A stretch of DNA of 50,289 bases from the NCBI GenBank assembly GCA_947642445.1, contig CANRSF010000016.1, forward strand, positions 1-50,289, read 5' to 3'. Each line of letters begins with the position of its first letter. Within the stretch, counting starts at the first letter, position 1. The stretch comes from an uncultured Collinsella sp. Lineage in GTDB: Bacteria > Actinomycetota > Coriobacteriia > Coriobacteriales > Coriobacteriaceae. Position numbers and translations under genes: made by a program. The notes under the pieces were generated by a model. It had not been told where the DNA came from. It was given only the letters and a program-made list of their open reading frames with translations, and did not search any database. Positions 18,288 to 25,853 of the stretch are shown piece after piece.

Positions 18288-18494
18288 CTACAGTGCCAGC
18301 GATGTCGCCGACTCCAGATAGATCACGTTGCCCGGCTGGGTAAAGACCGGAATGTGGTAGAGCAGCTGCAAAATGCCCTGCTTGAGCAGCGGAAACAGTG
18401 TGGGATGCAACACTTCGTACATCAGGGCACCAGCCATAAGAGCGGTAAGTACGGCAAGCAGCAAAAGCTTTTGAGCGTCAGAGAATACCGACAT
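18288..18494 (-). CDS. Locus A: 68-residue membrane protein
   Basis: This short protein (starts MSVFSDAQKLLLL) has a hydrophobic N-terminal half that could form one or two membrane segments (LLLLAVLTALMAGALMY and a weaker one). AAAGGAACGAC precedes the ATG at 18494. It lies 61 bases upstream of the ClpX-like gene and 44 bases downstream of the multi-TM gene, so it is a member of the operon. The function is unknown; it may anchor the ATPase at the membrane. Confidence 0.65.
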   Translation of the reverse strand: MSVFSDAQKLLLLAVLTALMAGALMYEVLHPTLFPLLKQGILQLLYHIPVFTQPGNVIYLESATSLAL

Positions 18495-18538
18495 GGTCGT
18501 TCCTTTCTTTATGCGAGATATTTGGATTGCGTTGTGGG

Positions 18539-19276
18539 TTAGCGACTCATAGCGATGGCAATGCCAATAACCGCGATAACCACGGGGATCGCAAGCGATG
18601 CAAACAGAATCCCGGCAAAAAGGCCCACCACCAGCGCGCACACGATGATGGCCAGCGTGGTGGGTACAAGCGCAAGCAGAGGAGTAACCACGCAGACGGA
18701 TGCAAAGCGAAGCCCGTGGAACAAGCACTCATGAGGGAATAAAGCCTTGAGGACCCCTTCGACAATTCGCCACTCGACAATCGTTCCGATGGTTAAGACA
18801 ACAGCCCAAAGCAGGTAATCATTGGCGCGGGAATCCGAAGCCATCTTTCCGGTAACGCCGGCCCACCAATCAAATACGGCGGCATAGCCCAGCAAACAGA
18901 CAATCGCACAGACGACGGATGCAAATGCGCCGGCACCCTCAATTACACCGAGCAGCTCGCACATGTCGGATTCGCGCCCTCCCGTTAACAACACGATCCA
19001 TTTGTGGGCAAGCGCCGCAACAAACGCCGCGCCCAGCACAACCCAGTACACCCTAAACGCCACCAGGCGCCATGAATGGAGCGGGATCACCGTGTTGCTC
19101 TCGCTAATCTCGAACATAAACCCGCCGAGCCACGTCGTCAGCAAGCACATCATGTCGACGGCGACCACGTAGAGTACAACCGCAAAGACAGTTTGCAGAA
19201 TCATGCCGAAAATATTCATCGCCGTTGGCTTCTTGGGGGCGTCCGGCTCGATTCTGTACATGTCGCATCCGTTCAT
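18539..19276 (-). CDS. Locus A: multi-TM membrane protein
   Basis: The 245-residue product has about six hydrophobic segments, beginning with TVFAVVLYVVAVDMMCLLTTW and ending IPVVIAVIGIAIAMSR. It shares its topology, and by eye some segment order, with the 274-residue protein at 21972-22796, so they may be paralogues. The start at 19276 is chosen because AAAGGACAGCT stands directly upstream; an earlier ATG at 19303 has no ribosome site. It is the first gene of the locus A operon and lies back to back with the plus-strand gene at 19499. The function is unknown. Confidence 0.7.
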   Translation of the reverse strand: MNGCDMYRIEPDAPKKPTAMNIFGMILQTVFAVVLYVVAVDMMCLLTTWLGGFMFEISESNTVIPLHSWRLVAFRVYWVVLGAAFVAALAHKWIVLLTGGRESDMCELLGVIEGAGAFASVVCAIVCLLGYAAVFDWWAGVTGKMASDSRANDYLLWAVVLTIGTIVEWRIVEGVLKALFPHECLFHGLRFASVCVVTPLLALVPTTLAIIVCALVVGLFAGILFASLAIPVVIAVIGIAIAMSR

Positions 19277-19325
19277 TAGCTGTCCTTTCATTGCTGATGA
19301 CATATTGGTCCGAAAGCCCGTTCAT

Positions 19326-19347
19326 TTTTAGAATTTTATTTCTAAAA
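19326..19347. promoter_or_regulatory. Dyad in the divergent control region of locus A
   Basis: TTTTAGAA (19326-19333) and TTCTAAAA (19340-19347) are perfect inverted repeats 6 bases apart, in the 222-base region between the two divergent starts. This could be an operator. The equivalent gap of locus B contains the related half-sites TTCTAA and TTAGAA. Confidence 0.45.
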
Positions 19348-19498
19348 GCTTAACGCAGTTGATACCCCCGTGGGTTAAGCTATAAACACTCAATTTCAAA
19401 TTCATCGGAGTTGGGCTGATAATATGAATTGACCGCGTCGTGCCATTGCCAACAACGACGCACTCCATATCGCACAACGCATGTCCGAGGAGGCAATC

Positions 19499-21085
19499 GT
19501 GCTTCTGTCTCGCGCAGAACAAGCAAAGCTAGGCCTTTATCATGCCTACAATCAGGATCCAGAGCCTCATAGCAGCGCATTTCTTGCAAACCTGGTTTCC
19601 TTTATGGTCTCAAAACTCCAGCCAACGCTAAAAACTCATACGCTTATCGAGCTGTGCTGCCGAGATTTTGAGTTTGCCCAAGATTATGCAAATGGACCCG
19701 CATGGTCTATCTGGGGCATCGACCTTAAGGACCCCGAAAGCACCGACTTTAGAACTCGCGGCACATCCGCTGATCCGTCTTTTACATTTACCAAAGCCGA
19801 TGTCTTTGCCTCAACGCCAGAATCGGGTGCCGTGCCCCGTACCGATGAGCCCACGCTCATCTACTGCAGACCCCCCGAGCAAATCCCCCTCACTCAATTT
19901 GAGCCCTCGCTCGAAATTGCAGATGAGCATGTTCGGGATTTCCTTACGTCGAGGGCCCGTCAACTGCAAACACTTGTCGATGTACCAAGCCCGCTTTCGG
20001 TCAGCGAATGGTATTACGTTTTTCTCGCTGCTTCCCTTGCGTGTGAACGCCCGGATTCCATTGCGGTCGTACAAGTCTCCAACCGATTGCTCAACCTGGC
20101 ACGCGCCGCAGACGGGCGCCGCCTGCTCTGCCAGCTTGGACTATTGACAGCGATAGTGTTACTTCCCAATACGATCGCCGCCAATAGCGATGGCTACGCC
20201 TTACTATTTCTGAGCGACCGTAAACCCAACGAGCCATATTTCCTCTTTGATGGGCGGTCATTTGACAACAAGCCCATGACAAGCGAGCTCATGCATCAGA
20301 TCCAAGACTCGATTAGTTATGCTTACGCCAAGACAACCGATGTGACGCATTGGCGTCTCGGCGATCGAGGTGCCGAAAAAATCTGGCCTTTACTTCCCAG
20401 TGCTAAAAGCACCTCTTTTGCAGAGGAGTCCTTCGTTCGCTTTGGCAGCGTAGCGGACATACGCCGCGGCATTCCCCGTAGCACTCTTTTAAAGATGCCA
20501 CAGATGGGTCTTAGCAGAACGGACCGACGAATTGACTGCTACTACCTATCGCTTAAACACTTAGTCGATGGAACGGTTATCGGTTTCGAAGATCTACCCG
20601 AGCGCGTATCCGACACGGATATTTACGATATGGGCGATACGGATCCAGGTCTTTTCTATCGTCTCAAACCGCTGGGCGAGTATGAAACCTGCATACTGAT
20701 CTCACGCTTCGGACCACCATTTAAGCTGGCCCTCGTAGTGCCGGGAAGCATGAGGCGCGAGCCGGTGCCTCAGAAACCTCAGTTATGCCCTAAACTCATT
20801 GTCCCCTGCGATGTCGTCTTCTGCGCATCCTTTAAAGATGAACTACTAGCACGATTCTTCTTAGCCTACCTGTCATCCGATGAAGGACAGCAGAAACTCT
20901 TAGCCTCCTCACACGGAGACTCGCTTGCGCAGCTATCTCCTAAAGACCTGCGAAGCATGACCGTGCCTGTTCCCGGGCAAGCAGAACAGGAGCGCTGCGC
21001 GCAAGAGTACGAAGCAAAACAGCGCGCCTACGAGGATGCCCTTAAGCAGGCGGGACATTACGCCGCGAGTAAGGGGACGATGTAA
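19499..21085 (+). CDS. Locus A: degenerate HsdM-HsdS-like protein
   Basis: The 528-residue product has an N-terminal part with the shape of an N6-adenine methyltransferase of the HsdM type: LIELCCRDFEF in the place of motif I, WGIDLKD as the following acidic strand, YCRPPEQ where NPPF/Y is expected, and the family-typical VVQVSNRLL ... GRRLLCQLGLLTAIVLLPNTI stretch. The second half resembles an HsdS target-recognition domain (FGSVADIRRGIPRS at the start, SPKDLRSMTVPVPG and a helical tail at the end). Glycines of motif I and the catalytic NPP[FY] are missing, so methylation is unlikely. The GTG at 19499 has GAGGAGG 5 bases upstream; the ATG at 19481 lacks a site. A DNA-reading subunit is my inference. 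Confidence 0.7.
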   Translation: MLLSRAEQAKLGLYHAYNQDPEPHSSAFLANLVSFMVSKLQPTLKTHTLIELCCRDFEFAQDYANGPAWSIWGIDLKDPESTDFRTRGTSADPSFTFTKADVFASTPESGAVPRTDEPTLIYCRPPEQIPLTQFEPSLEIADEHVRDFLTSRARQLQTLVDVPSPLSVSEWYYVFLAASLACERPDSIAVVQVSNRLLNLARAADGRRLLCQLGLLTAIVLLPNTIAANSDGYALLFLSDRKPNEPYFLFDGRSFDNKPMTSELMHQIQDSISYAYAKTTDVTHWRLGDRGAEKIWPLLPSAKSTSFAEESFVRFGSVADIRRGIPRSTLLKMPQMGLSRTDRRIDCYYLSLKHLVDGTVIGFEDLPERVSDTDIYDMGDTDPGLFYRLKPLGEYETCILISRFGPPFKLALVVPGSMRREPVPQKPQLCPKLIVPCDVVFCASFKDELLARFFLAYLSSDEGQQKLLASSHGDSLAQLSPKDLRSMTVPVPGQAEQERCAQEYEAKQRAYEDALKQAGHYAASKGTM

Positions 21086-21094
21086 CGGCCGGGG

Positions 21095-21131
21095 TTGACA
21101 GGCTGTCCGGACTTTTCCGACAGCCTGTCAA
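21095..21131 (+). terminator. Hairpin after the HsdM-HsdS-like gene
   Basis: TTGACAGGCTGTC (21095-21107) and GACAGCCTGTCAA (21119-21131) form a perfect 13-bp stem 10 bases after the stop codon. No long T run follows, so it may serve both converging genes or protect the mRNA end. Confidence 0.65.
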
Positions 21132-21156
21132 TCAGGCGCGCCGATCAGCGCGGCGG

Positions 21157-21774
21157 CTAAAGATTCTCATCGAACTTTGCGCTGGCTTTGCCCGCCTCTT
21201 CGCCCGCGATCAAGTCCCTAACCGTTATATGCGCACCGTACGTAGCATCCTCGATCTTTTCCATAACATCAGGGTCGCAAGTTCCCCAAACATCTTTGAG
21301 GACTCGAGCCAATCCCCAAGCGGCGCTGAGCAGGACGTCAACATCCTTTAGATCTAAATGATCGACCGTAAAGGGACAGTACTCGCGCTCCAGCAGATAG
21401 GTGTCAACAGCCTCAATTGCCTCAGCCACATACTGCTCAAGATCGGGATGGGGATGGAAGGCACACAGAGCCTTGTGCGGATCGGTCGGCTCGATCCAAT
21501 ACAGCGTTGTCGCATCCTCGCATTTCTCGAGCGGATAACGCTCGACTGCCTTCTCCCAGCTTTCATACCAGGGATCGGCATCACCGTCCGTCATCGACCT
21601 GCAAAGATCAATCGCCGCAGAAACAGTCGCACACGAATATCTATAGCTGGCGTCTTTCTTAAACTCATCATTGAGCTCGACGTCGCCAGACAGCTCCGCC
21701 TCCATGACCAGGAACGGACCGTCCTCATCCGTAATGCTCATGGGATTGTTGTTGCACTCATAGTCCGGATACAT
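21157..21774 (-). CDS. Hypothetical acidic protein, 205 residues
   Basis: A soluble, Asp/Glu-rich protein (starts MYPDYECNNNPMSITDEDG) with no recognised family or catalytic motif. The ATG at 21774 has GGAG 5-6 bases upstream; an in-frame GTG at 21789 is possible but less well placed. It converges with the HsdM-HsdS-like gene. Its upstream gap holds a gene fragment and a 40-base tandem repeat. Confidence 0.65.
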   Translation of the reverse strand: MYPDYECNNNPMSITDEDGPFLVMEAELSGDVELNDEFKKDASYRYSCATVSAAIDLCRSMTDGDADPWYESWEKAVERYPLEKCEDATTLYWIEPTDPHKALCAFHPHPDLEQYVAEAIEAVDTYLLEREYCPFTVDHLDLKDVDVLLSAAWGLARVLKDVWGTCDPDVMEKIEDATYGAHITVRDLIAGEEAGKASAKFDENL

Positions 21775-21828
21775 TTTGTCTCCAATCACTCATATTGGTT
21801 TGTTAGCTTATGCTGCCGTACGGACACA

Positions 21829-21895
21829 TTAACAAGCGATATCGAAACCGCGCTCGCGCGGAAAGTTGTCGCCCTCGCGCCAATCTGCAAGTTTT
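21829..21895 (-). pseudogene. C-terminal remnant of a 108-residue-protein paralogue
   Basis: Read on the minus strand this gives LADWREGDNFPRERGFDIAC and a stop. The intact gene at 22910-23236 ends WIEDDNSPRGRGFDIAC with the same stop and the same following bases (TAATGTGTCCG). An in-frame TGA lies just upstream, and no start or ribosome site is present. Only the 3' end was copied or survived. Confidence 0.7.
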
Positions 21896-21963
21896 TCTCA
21901 TCGCGTGACAAGAGCTTGCGATTTCTGCAAGTTTTTCTCACGCCGCGATAAGAACTCGCATGG
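21884..21963. repeat. Two-copy 40-base tandem repeat
   Basis: TCTGCAAGTTTTTCTCA occurs at 21884-21900 and again at 21924-21940, and the sequence after each copy is also similar (CGCGTGACAAGAGCTTGCGA against CGCGATAAGAACTCGCA). It lies between the stop of the 274-residue TM gene and the start of the 205-residue gene. Confidence 0.6.
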
Positions 21964-21971
21964 TCGCCCCG

Positions 21972-22796
21972 CTACCTACGCCACGAGGCAGCAAGGATAA
22001 TGGGAATCCCGGCAAGGCACACCACCAAGGCTACGGCTGCGAACGCAAGCGCGATGGCCACGCTCACGACGACATAGGCCACGGCAATGAAGGCCAGCGC
22101 CAGCAGGCAGGCAAGCAGCTCGGCCACGTAGCACAACACCAGGTTCGAGCTCGCGCGCTTCAGCAGGACGTCGGCGAGGCGGACAAGCTCGACGGCAAAG
22201 CCGCTGCCGAAATTACGGCCAGGGCCCTTGGCAAGGAACCACTTGAACAGGCACATCAGGGCGCAGCCCAGCATGATCATGATGGAAACGGCCCATGCAT
22301 TGTGCCCCGACTCAACAAGGCCCTGGTCACCCATCGCGCTGCCGTTGATGAGCCAACTCGTCCCATAGCCCATGAACGGCATCGCCAGCAGCAGGCAGGC
22401 GCTCACCGCGGCGAGAAGGCGCGACACGCGCTTGCTGAAAACCGGAGCCTCGCAGATGAGTCCAAGTCCCTCGCGAACGCGCCAGGCGGCATGGTAGGCG
22501 GGGTACGCCGCGATGAGCGCAGCCACGAGCAGCGACGCCCAATCGGACCCGGGCGCCGCCGACGCGTACTCCGCGATCGCAGAAACTGAGCAGTTGGTGT
22601 GGAACGACTCGTTCAGGAACAGCGCGACCTCGCCCTTCCAAACGCAAAACGGGGCGGCGACGGAGGCGATGCCGACAACGGCAATCGCGGCGGCGGCAAT
22701 AAGCGGCGCGCCCTGCACGAGCTTGACGACCTCGCCCTTGGCGGTGCGGGGCGCGGTCTCAACGGCGCTGGATGGAATTTGGATAGAAGTGTTCAC
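21972..22796 (-). CDS. Multi-TM membrane protein, 274 residues
   Basis: The N-terminus is short and polar; five to six hydrophobic segments follow, the last being VALVVCLAGIPIILAAS with a basic end. The start is GTG at 22796, set by GAAAGGAAAATC directly before it. The C-terminal 30 residues closely match a broken copy at 25601-25697, and the whole resembles the locus A protein at 18539-19276 in topology. The family is not recognised. The gene lies inside a segment bounded by two copies of the 3' end of the 108-residue gene, so it may have been inserted between them. Confidence 0.7.
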   Translation of the reverse strand: MNTSIQIPSSAVETAPRTAKGEVVKLVQGAPLIAAAAIAVVGIASVAAPFCVWKGEVALFLNESFHTNCSVSAIAEYASAAPGSDWASLLVAALIAAYPAYHAAWRVREGLGLICEAPVFSKRVSRLLAAVSACLLLAMPFMGYGTSWLINGSAMGDQGLVESGHNAWAVSIMIMLGCALMCLFKWFLAKGPGRNFGSGFAVELVRLADVLLKRASSNLVLCYVAELLACLLALAFIAVAYVVVSVAIALAFAAVALVVCLAGIPIILAASWRR

Positions 22797-22909
22797 GATT
22801 TTCCTTTCAACAGAGATCAAACCGGAAACGCCGGCAACTAGGATGCAGCCTCTAGTCGGCTCCGATTAGAGATTGTTCGCCCACATTGATACCAAGTCGT
22901 GCGGACACA

Positions 22910-23236
22910 TTAACAAGCGATATCGAAACCGCGTCCACGTGGAGAGTTGTCGTCCTCAATCCATTCGAGCCCGACGCACTCATCGATCCCTGCATCGGGG
23001 ACTGACGACCATCTAAACTCGAAACCAAGCTGGTCAAGCTCATCGACTCGCCCACGGATCACTCCGTAAACATCCAACGCATTCTCGAAATCCTCCGAAG
23101 ACGCGTAGCCTCGCTCGCACTGCTTGCGCATCTGATGCAAGCGACCCATGGCGGCGGCGATAATCTCGCGAAGAGCGATAACCTCGCGCTCGCACACATC
23201 GATGTTTCCTTCGTTGAGCTTGATGCAATCGGGCAT
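22910..23236 (-). CDS. Hypothetical helical protein, 108 residues
   Basis: A long amphipathic helix (NIDVCEREVIALREIIAAAM through the next 40 residues) is followed by a short end RGRGFDIAC. No family is recognised. GGGAGG stands 6 bases before the ATG at 23236. The frame stays open upstream for another 105 codons, but that part crosses the divergent promoter region and overlaps the start of the plus-strand gene at 23346, so the short form is preferred. A truncated copy of its 3' end is at 21829. Confidence 0.65.
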   Translation of the reverse strand: MPDCIKLNEGNIDVCEREVIALREIIAAAMGRLHQMRKQCERGYASSEDFENALDVYGVIRGRVDELDQLGFEFRWSSVPDAGIDECVGLEWIEDDNSPRGRGFDIAC

Positions 23237-23277
23237 AACGGCCTCCCTGGTTTTAAGCCTTTTCGCTTGACTCCATT

Positions 23278-23297
23278 GAACAGCCGCGAACAGCCGC
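23278..23297. promoter_or_regulatory. Tandem GAACAGCCGC pair in a divergent gap
   Basis: The 10-mer GAACAGCCGC is repeated twice without a gap, midway between the divergent starts at 23236 and 23346. This could be an operator shared by both genes. Confidence 0.35.
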
Positions 23298-23345
23298 GTA
23301 ATATGACTTTTATCGCGTTTTAAATTTTGGCTGTTTGGAGCATCG

Positions 23346-25505
23346 ATGCTTGAGTCCGAAAAAGAACCATTTAGCTGGGGTTTTGAGGCTGGCTTTCTTC
23401 GCTCCCCCGTCAATCCCCGTATGCTTCTTCTTAACAGGACGCCAGAGATTGATTGCGCCGGTGACGGAAGCACATCCGGCAATGCAAGCGCATGGAGTCT
23501 CGTCTCCATAGCCAACGATCTATTACGCGTCGACTTAAGCTCGCTTTTCAACGAGATTGGGAACCACTTTCGTGAGCGAGCAGAACTTCGCTTTTATATC
23601 GATTTGCAGAACGCCATTCGACAGCCCCCTGCCGCTCCTCACCATGTGCAACACACCTCGATAGACTCCGCATCCGAGCCAGACCATGACGACTGGCTCG
23701 ATCCAGACGATCCCGACCAAGAGCCCACCCAAGCAGAATTGAACGAAGCTGAAATCGCTATCAACCTTCAAAAACAAAAGGAACGCGACCTCGATTTCTT
23801 TGCTCCGATATTCGACGAAGCCATTACAAGCCATGCACACGGAGAGATTTCCGGCATGGCCAGATATCTCCTTGAAAATGTCTGTAGACAGTGTGTCATG
23901 AACATCACGGCGATTCCCGACTATCGCTATTACAGCTGCTGGATGTACAACAACGCTATTGAGTGCGACGAGATCAACCGCCTGTACCGCGCGGTGATTA
24001 CAACATCGGACCAACTCAACAAGCAAGAAATGGCGTCCCTCTTCAGCTCCTATCTCCAGCTCGAGTCGAACGACATGAGCATTAACGCTACCAACGGCGA
24101 GACTGATCTAACAGCACCAGTGCCGTATGACCGCGACAATCCTATACGCAACTTTCCCAAGGCGAAATCTCAGATAGAAACAGCTTGCGTCTGCACCAAT
24201 ATCGATCTCTTTCGAGCGCTTCTCATTGTTTTTTATCAGGAATGTCTGGAGCTTACCCCGCTGCTTAAAAACACCGAGGCACCTAGCCTGCTCGCGCAAA
24301 ACGAAGAGTTTTTCCCAGCCGCCATCAAAACAAGCGACCCGCGACAATTCCGATTATTCGATGAGCAGCTGCCAGCAATCATCCGCTTTGGCGAAGCTTT
24401 TGTATACGCAGCCAAAAAACACTTGCCCGGAAACGAAACGGCTCAAAAGCTCGAAGAGCATTTGAATGGAATAAAGCGCATGAATAGCGCCCCCTTTATG
24501 CAGGCGTTTCGTAAAAACTATCTCGAGGCTATGCGCGAGAACCAGATCTTCGCAAATGGAGACTTCCATACGCATGCAGAGCTTAACGACCAGGAAAACC
24601 TCAATAGGCTCGTTGGGCTTCAAGCCGTTATTTCAAAGGCAGGAGAGCTCTACTTCACCGAAGAGGAATGGTCCTTTGCAAGCCTTTATGCCCGCATCCT
24701 TCACGAGCTGCTGCTGTGCGGCATTATGCCGATAGCATGCCAAACCTGCGGTTCGCTCTTTTTTCCAACTGGTCCCAACAGCAAGTACTGCGACCGATAT
24801 AGCGAGGAGACCAAGCTCTACTGCAACCCGCGATATAACGCCAAAAAACATCTTGGTCGCAAATCGCCCCGCGATGTCGCGCTCAATATGCAGAGAAAAG
24901 CCGATACGGCGTATAAAAATGGCCTAGCGGATTGTGCCCACTATTTTGAGCGTCTTGGCAACTTTGTCCTCAATGGCATTGGTCCAACATACCAAGCGAG
25001 TGACCTTATTTCCGACGAGCTCTATTCAACATGGCTGTCTATCGTCAACCAGCCCAATTGCAGGACAGAAATCAAACGACCGGATAGAATCGGCTTTCCA
25101 TACTCTGTAATGTGGTACGGAGTCGTCCGCGATGGCAATCGTTATGTTCGAGTCGAGTTTTCCGGAGCCGAGTACCCAGCGCTTTTTGAACGTTTGGGCC
25201 AACTTGCCGAAAGCCGACAATCAAAATGCACGTTGGATTTCAAGGGGCCCGGCGAGCACCCATACAGCTCCTGGCATATCAAGTTGTACAAGTTGCTGGA
25301 GATCATTGCGCAGATAAATAACGCCGATCAGATGACAAAACCCATTCCATTGCTTGGAATTGATGAGCCCGAGCGTGTCTCAACCGACCTGACGGTTCAG
25401 GACACTTGGAACACGCCCGACGCATGTGTCTGCAGTACCGGCATGATCGATGACCTCAGCTTTACCGTGTATACAAAGGGATATGACCCGGAAAAGCAGG
25501 GCTAA
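23346..25505 (+). CDS. DUF6076-like protein with a Cys-rich finger
   Basis: The 719-residue soluble protein has an acidic linker (PDHDDWLDPDDPDQEP, about 111-126) and a mostly helical middle. Near residues 460-500 there is a Cys-rich motif, CQTCGSLFFPTGPNSKYCDR followed by a further Cys (KLYCNPRY), of the zinc-ribbon type typical of DUF6076-like proteins. The finger is followed by a basic helix (KKHLGRKSPRDVA). No catalytic residues are evident. The function of the family is not known to me; a nucleic-acid-binding role would fit the finger. The start is the first ATG after an AT-rich leader. Confidence 0.65.
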   Translation: MLESEKEPFSWGFEAGFLRSPVNPRMLLLNRTPEIDCAGDGSTSGNASAWSLVSIANDLLRVDLSSLFNEIGNHFRERAELRFYIDLQNAIRQPPAAPHHVQHTSIDSASEPDHDDWLDPDDPDQEPTQAELNEAEIAINLQKQKERDLDFFAPIFDEAITSHAHGEISGMARYLLENVCRQCVMNITAIPDYRYYSCWMYNNAIECDEINRLYRAVITTSDQLNKQEMASLFSSYLQLESNDMSINATNGETDLTAPVPYDRDNPIRNFPKAKSQIETACVCTNIDLFRALLIVFYQECLELTPLLKNTEAPSLLAQNEEFFPAAIKTSDPRQFRLFDEQLPAIIRFGEAFVYAAKKHLPGNETAQKLEEHLNGIKRMNSAPFMQAFRKNYLEAMRENQIFANGDFHTHAELNDQENLNRLVGLQAVISKAGELYFTEEEWSFASLYARILHELLLCGIMPIACQTCGSLFFPTGPNSKYCDRYSEETKLYCNPRYNAKKHLGRKSPRDVALNMQRKADTAYKNGLADCAHYFERLGNFVLNGIGPTYQASDLISDELYSTWLSIVNQPNCRTEIKRPDRIGFPYSVMWYGVVRDGNRYVRVEFSGAEYPALFERLGQLAESRQSKCTLDFKGPGEHPYSSWHIKLYKLLEIIAQINNADQMTKPIPLLGIDEPERVSTDLTVQDTWNTPDACVCSTGMIDDLSFTVYTKGYDPEKQG

Positions 25506-25600
25506 GGCTGATGCCGCCGTTTCTAGCGGAGACGAAGGCCACAGGGCAAGGCCGGTTCGCGGACGGCGCGGGCCATTGGGAGAAAATCTCCTCCCATCGT

Positions 25601-25697
25601 CTATCCATGCGACAAGGCGGCGATCATGAGGGGAAGCCCGGCAAAGCACAGCACCAAGGCCACGACTGCAAATGCAAGCGAGATCAAGGCACAATGA
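25601..25697 (-). pseudogene. C-terminal remnant of a multi-TM protein
   Basis: The minus strand encodes LISLAFAVVALVLCFAGLPL and MIAALSHG then a stop, nearly the same as the end of the 274-residue protein at 21972. Upstream the frame is lost and no start exists. The remaining bases of the 25506-25853 gap show nothing else I can name. Confidence 0.65.
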
Positions 25698-25853
25698 ACC
25701 GCGAGCCCATCCGGGCATCTCTCGGGACGATGAGCCTAACGTATGTAGCAAAAGGCCGTCTGCCGCCCTATAATCCCTGGAACAGACTAAAGAAATAGCT
25801 GTTTGATAAAATTTTCAATTATGAATAATTGGAGGGGTTGGGAGGAGCTGCAA

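Noticed and set aside
10516..19276. Reading locus A as a Cas3-type or type IV CRISPR system
   Set aside because: There is no HD domain, no Cascade subunit and no repeat array; the helicase insert and ClpX-like partner do not fit.
21884..21963. Possible CRISPR mini-array from the 40-base repeat
   Set aside because: There are only two units, the inter-repeat segments are themselves similar, and there are no cas genes.
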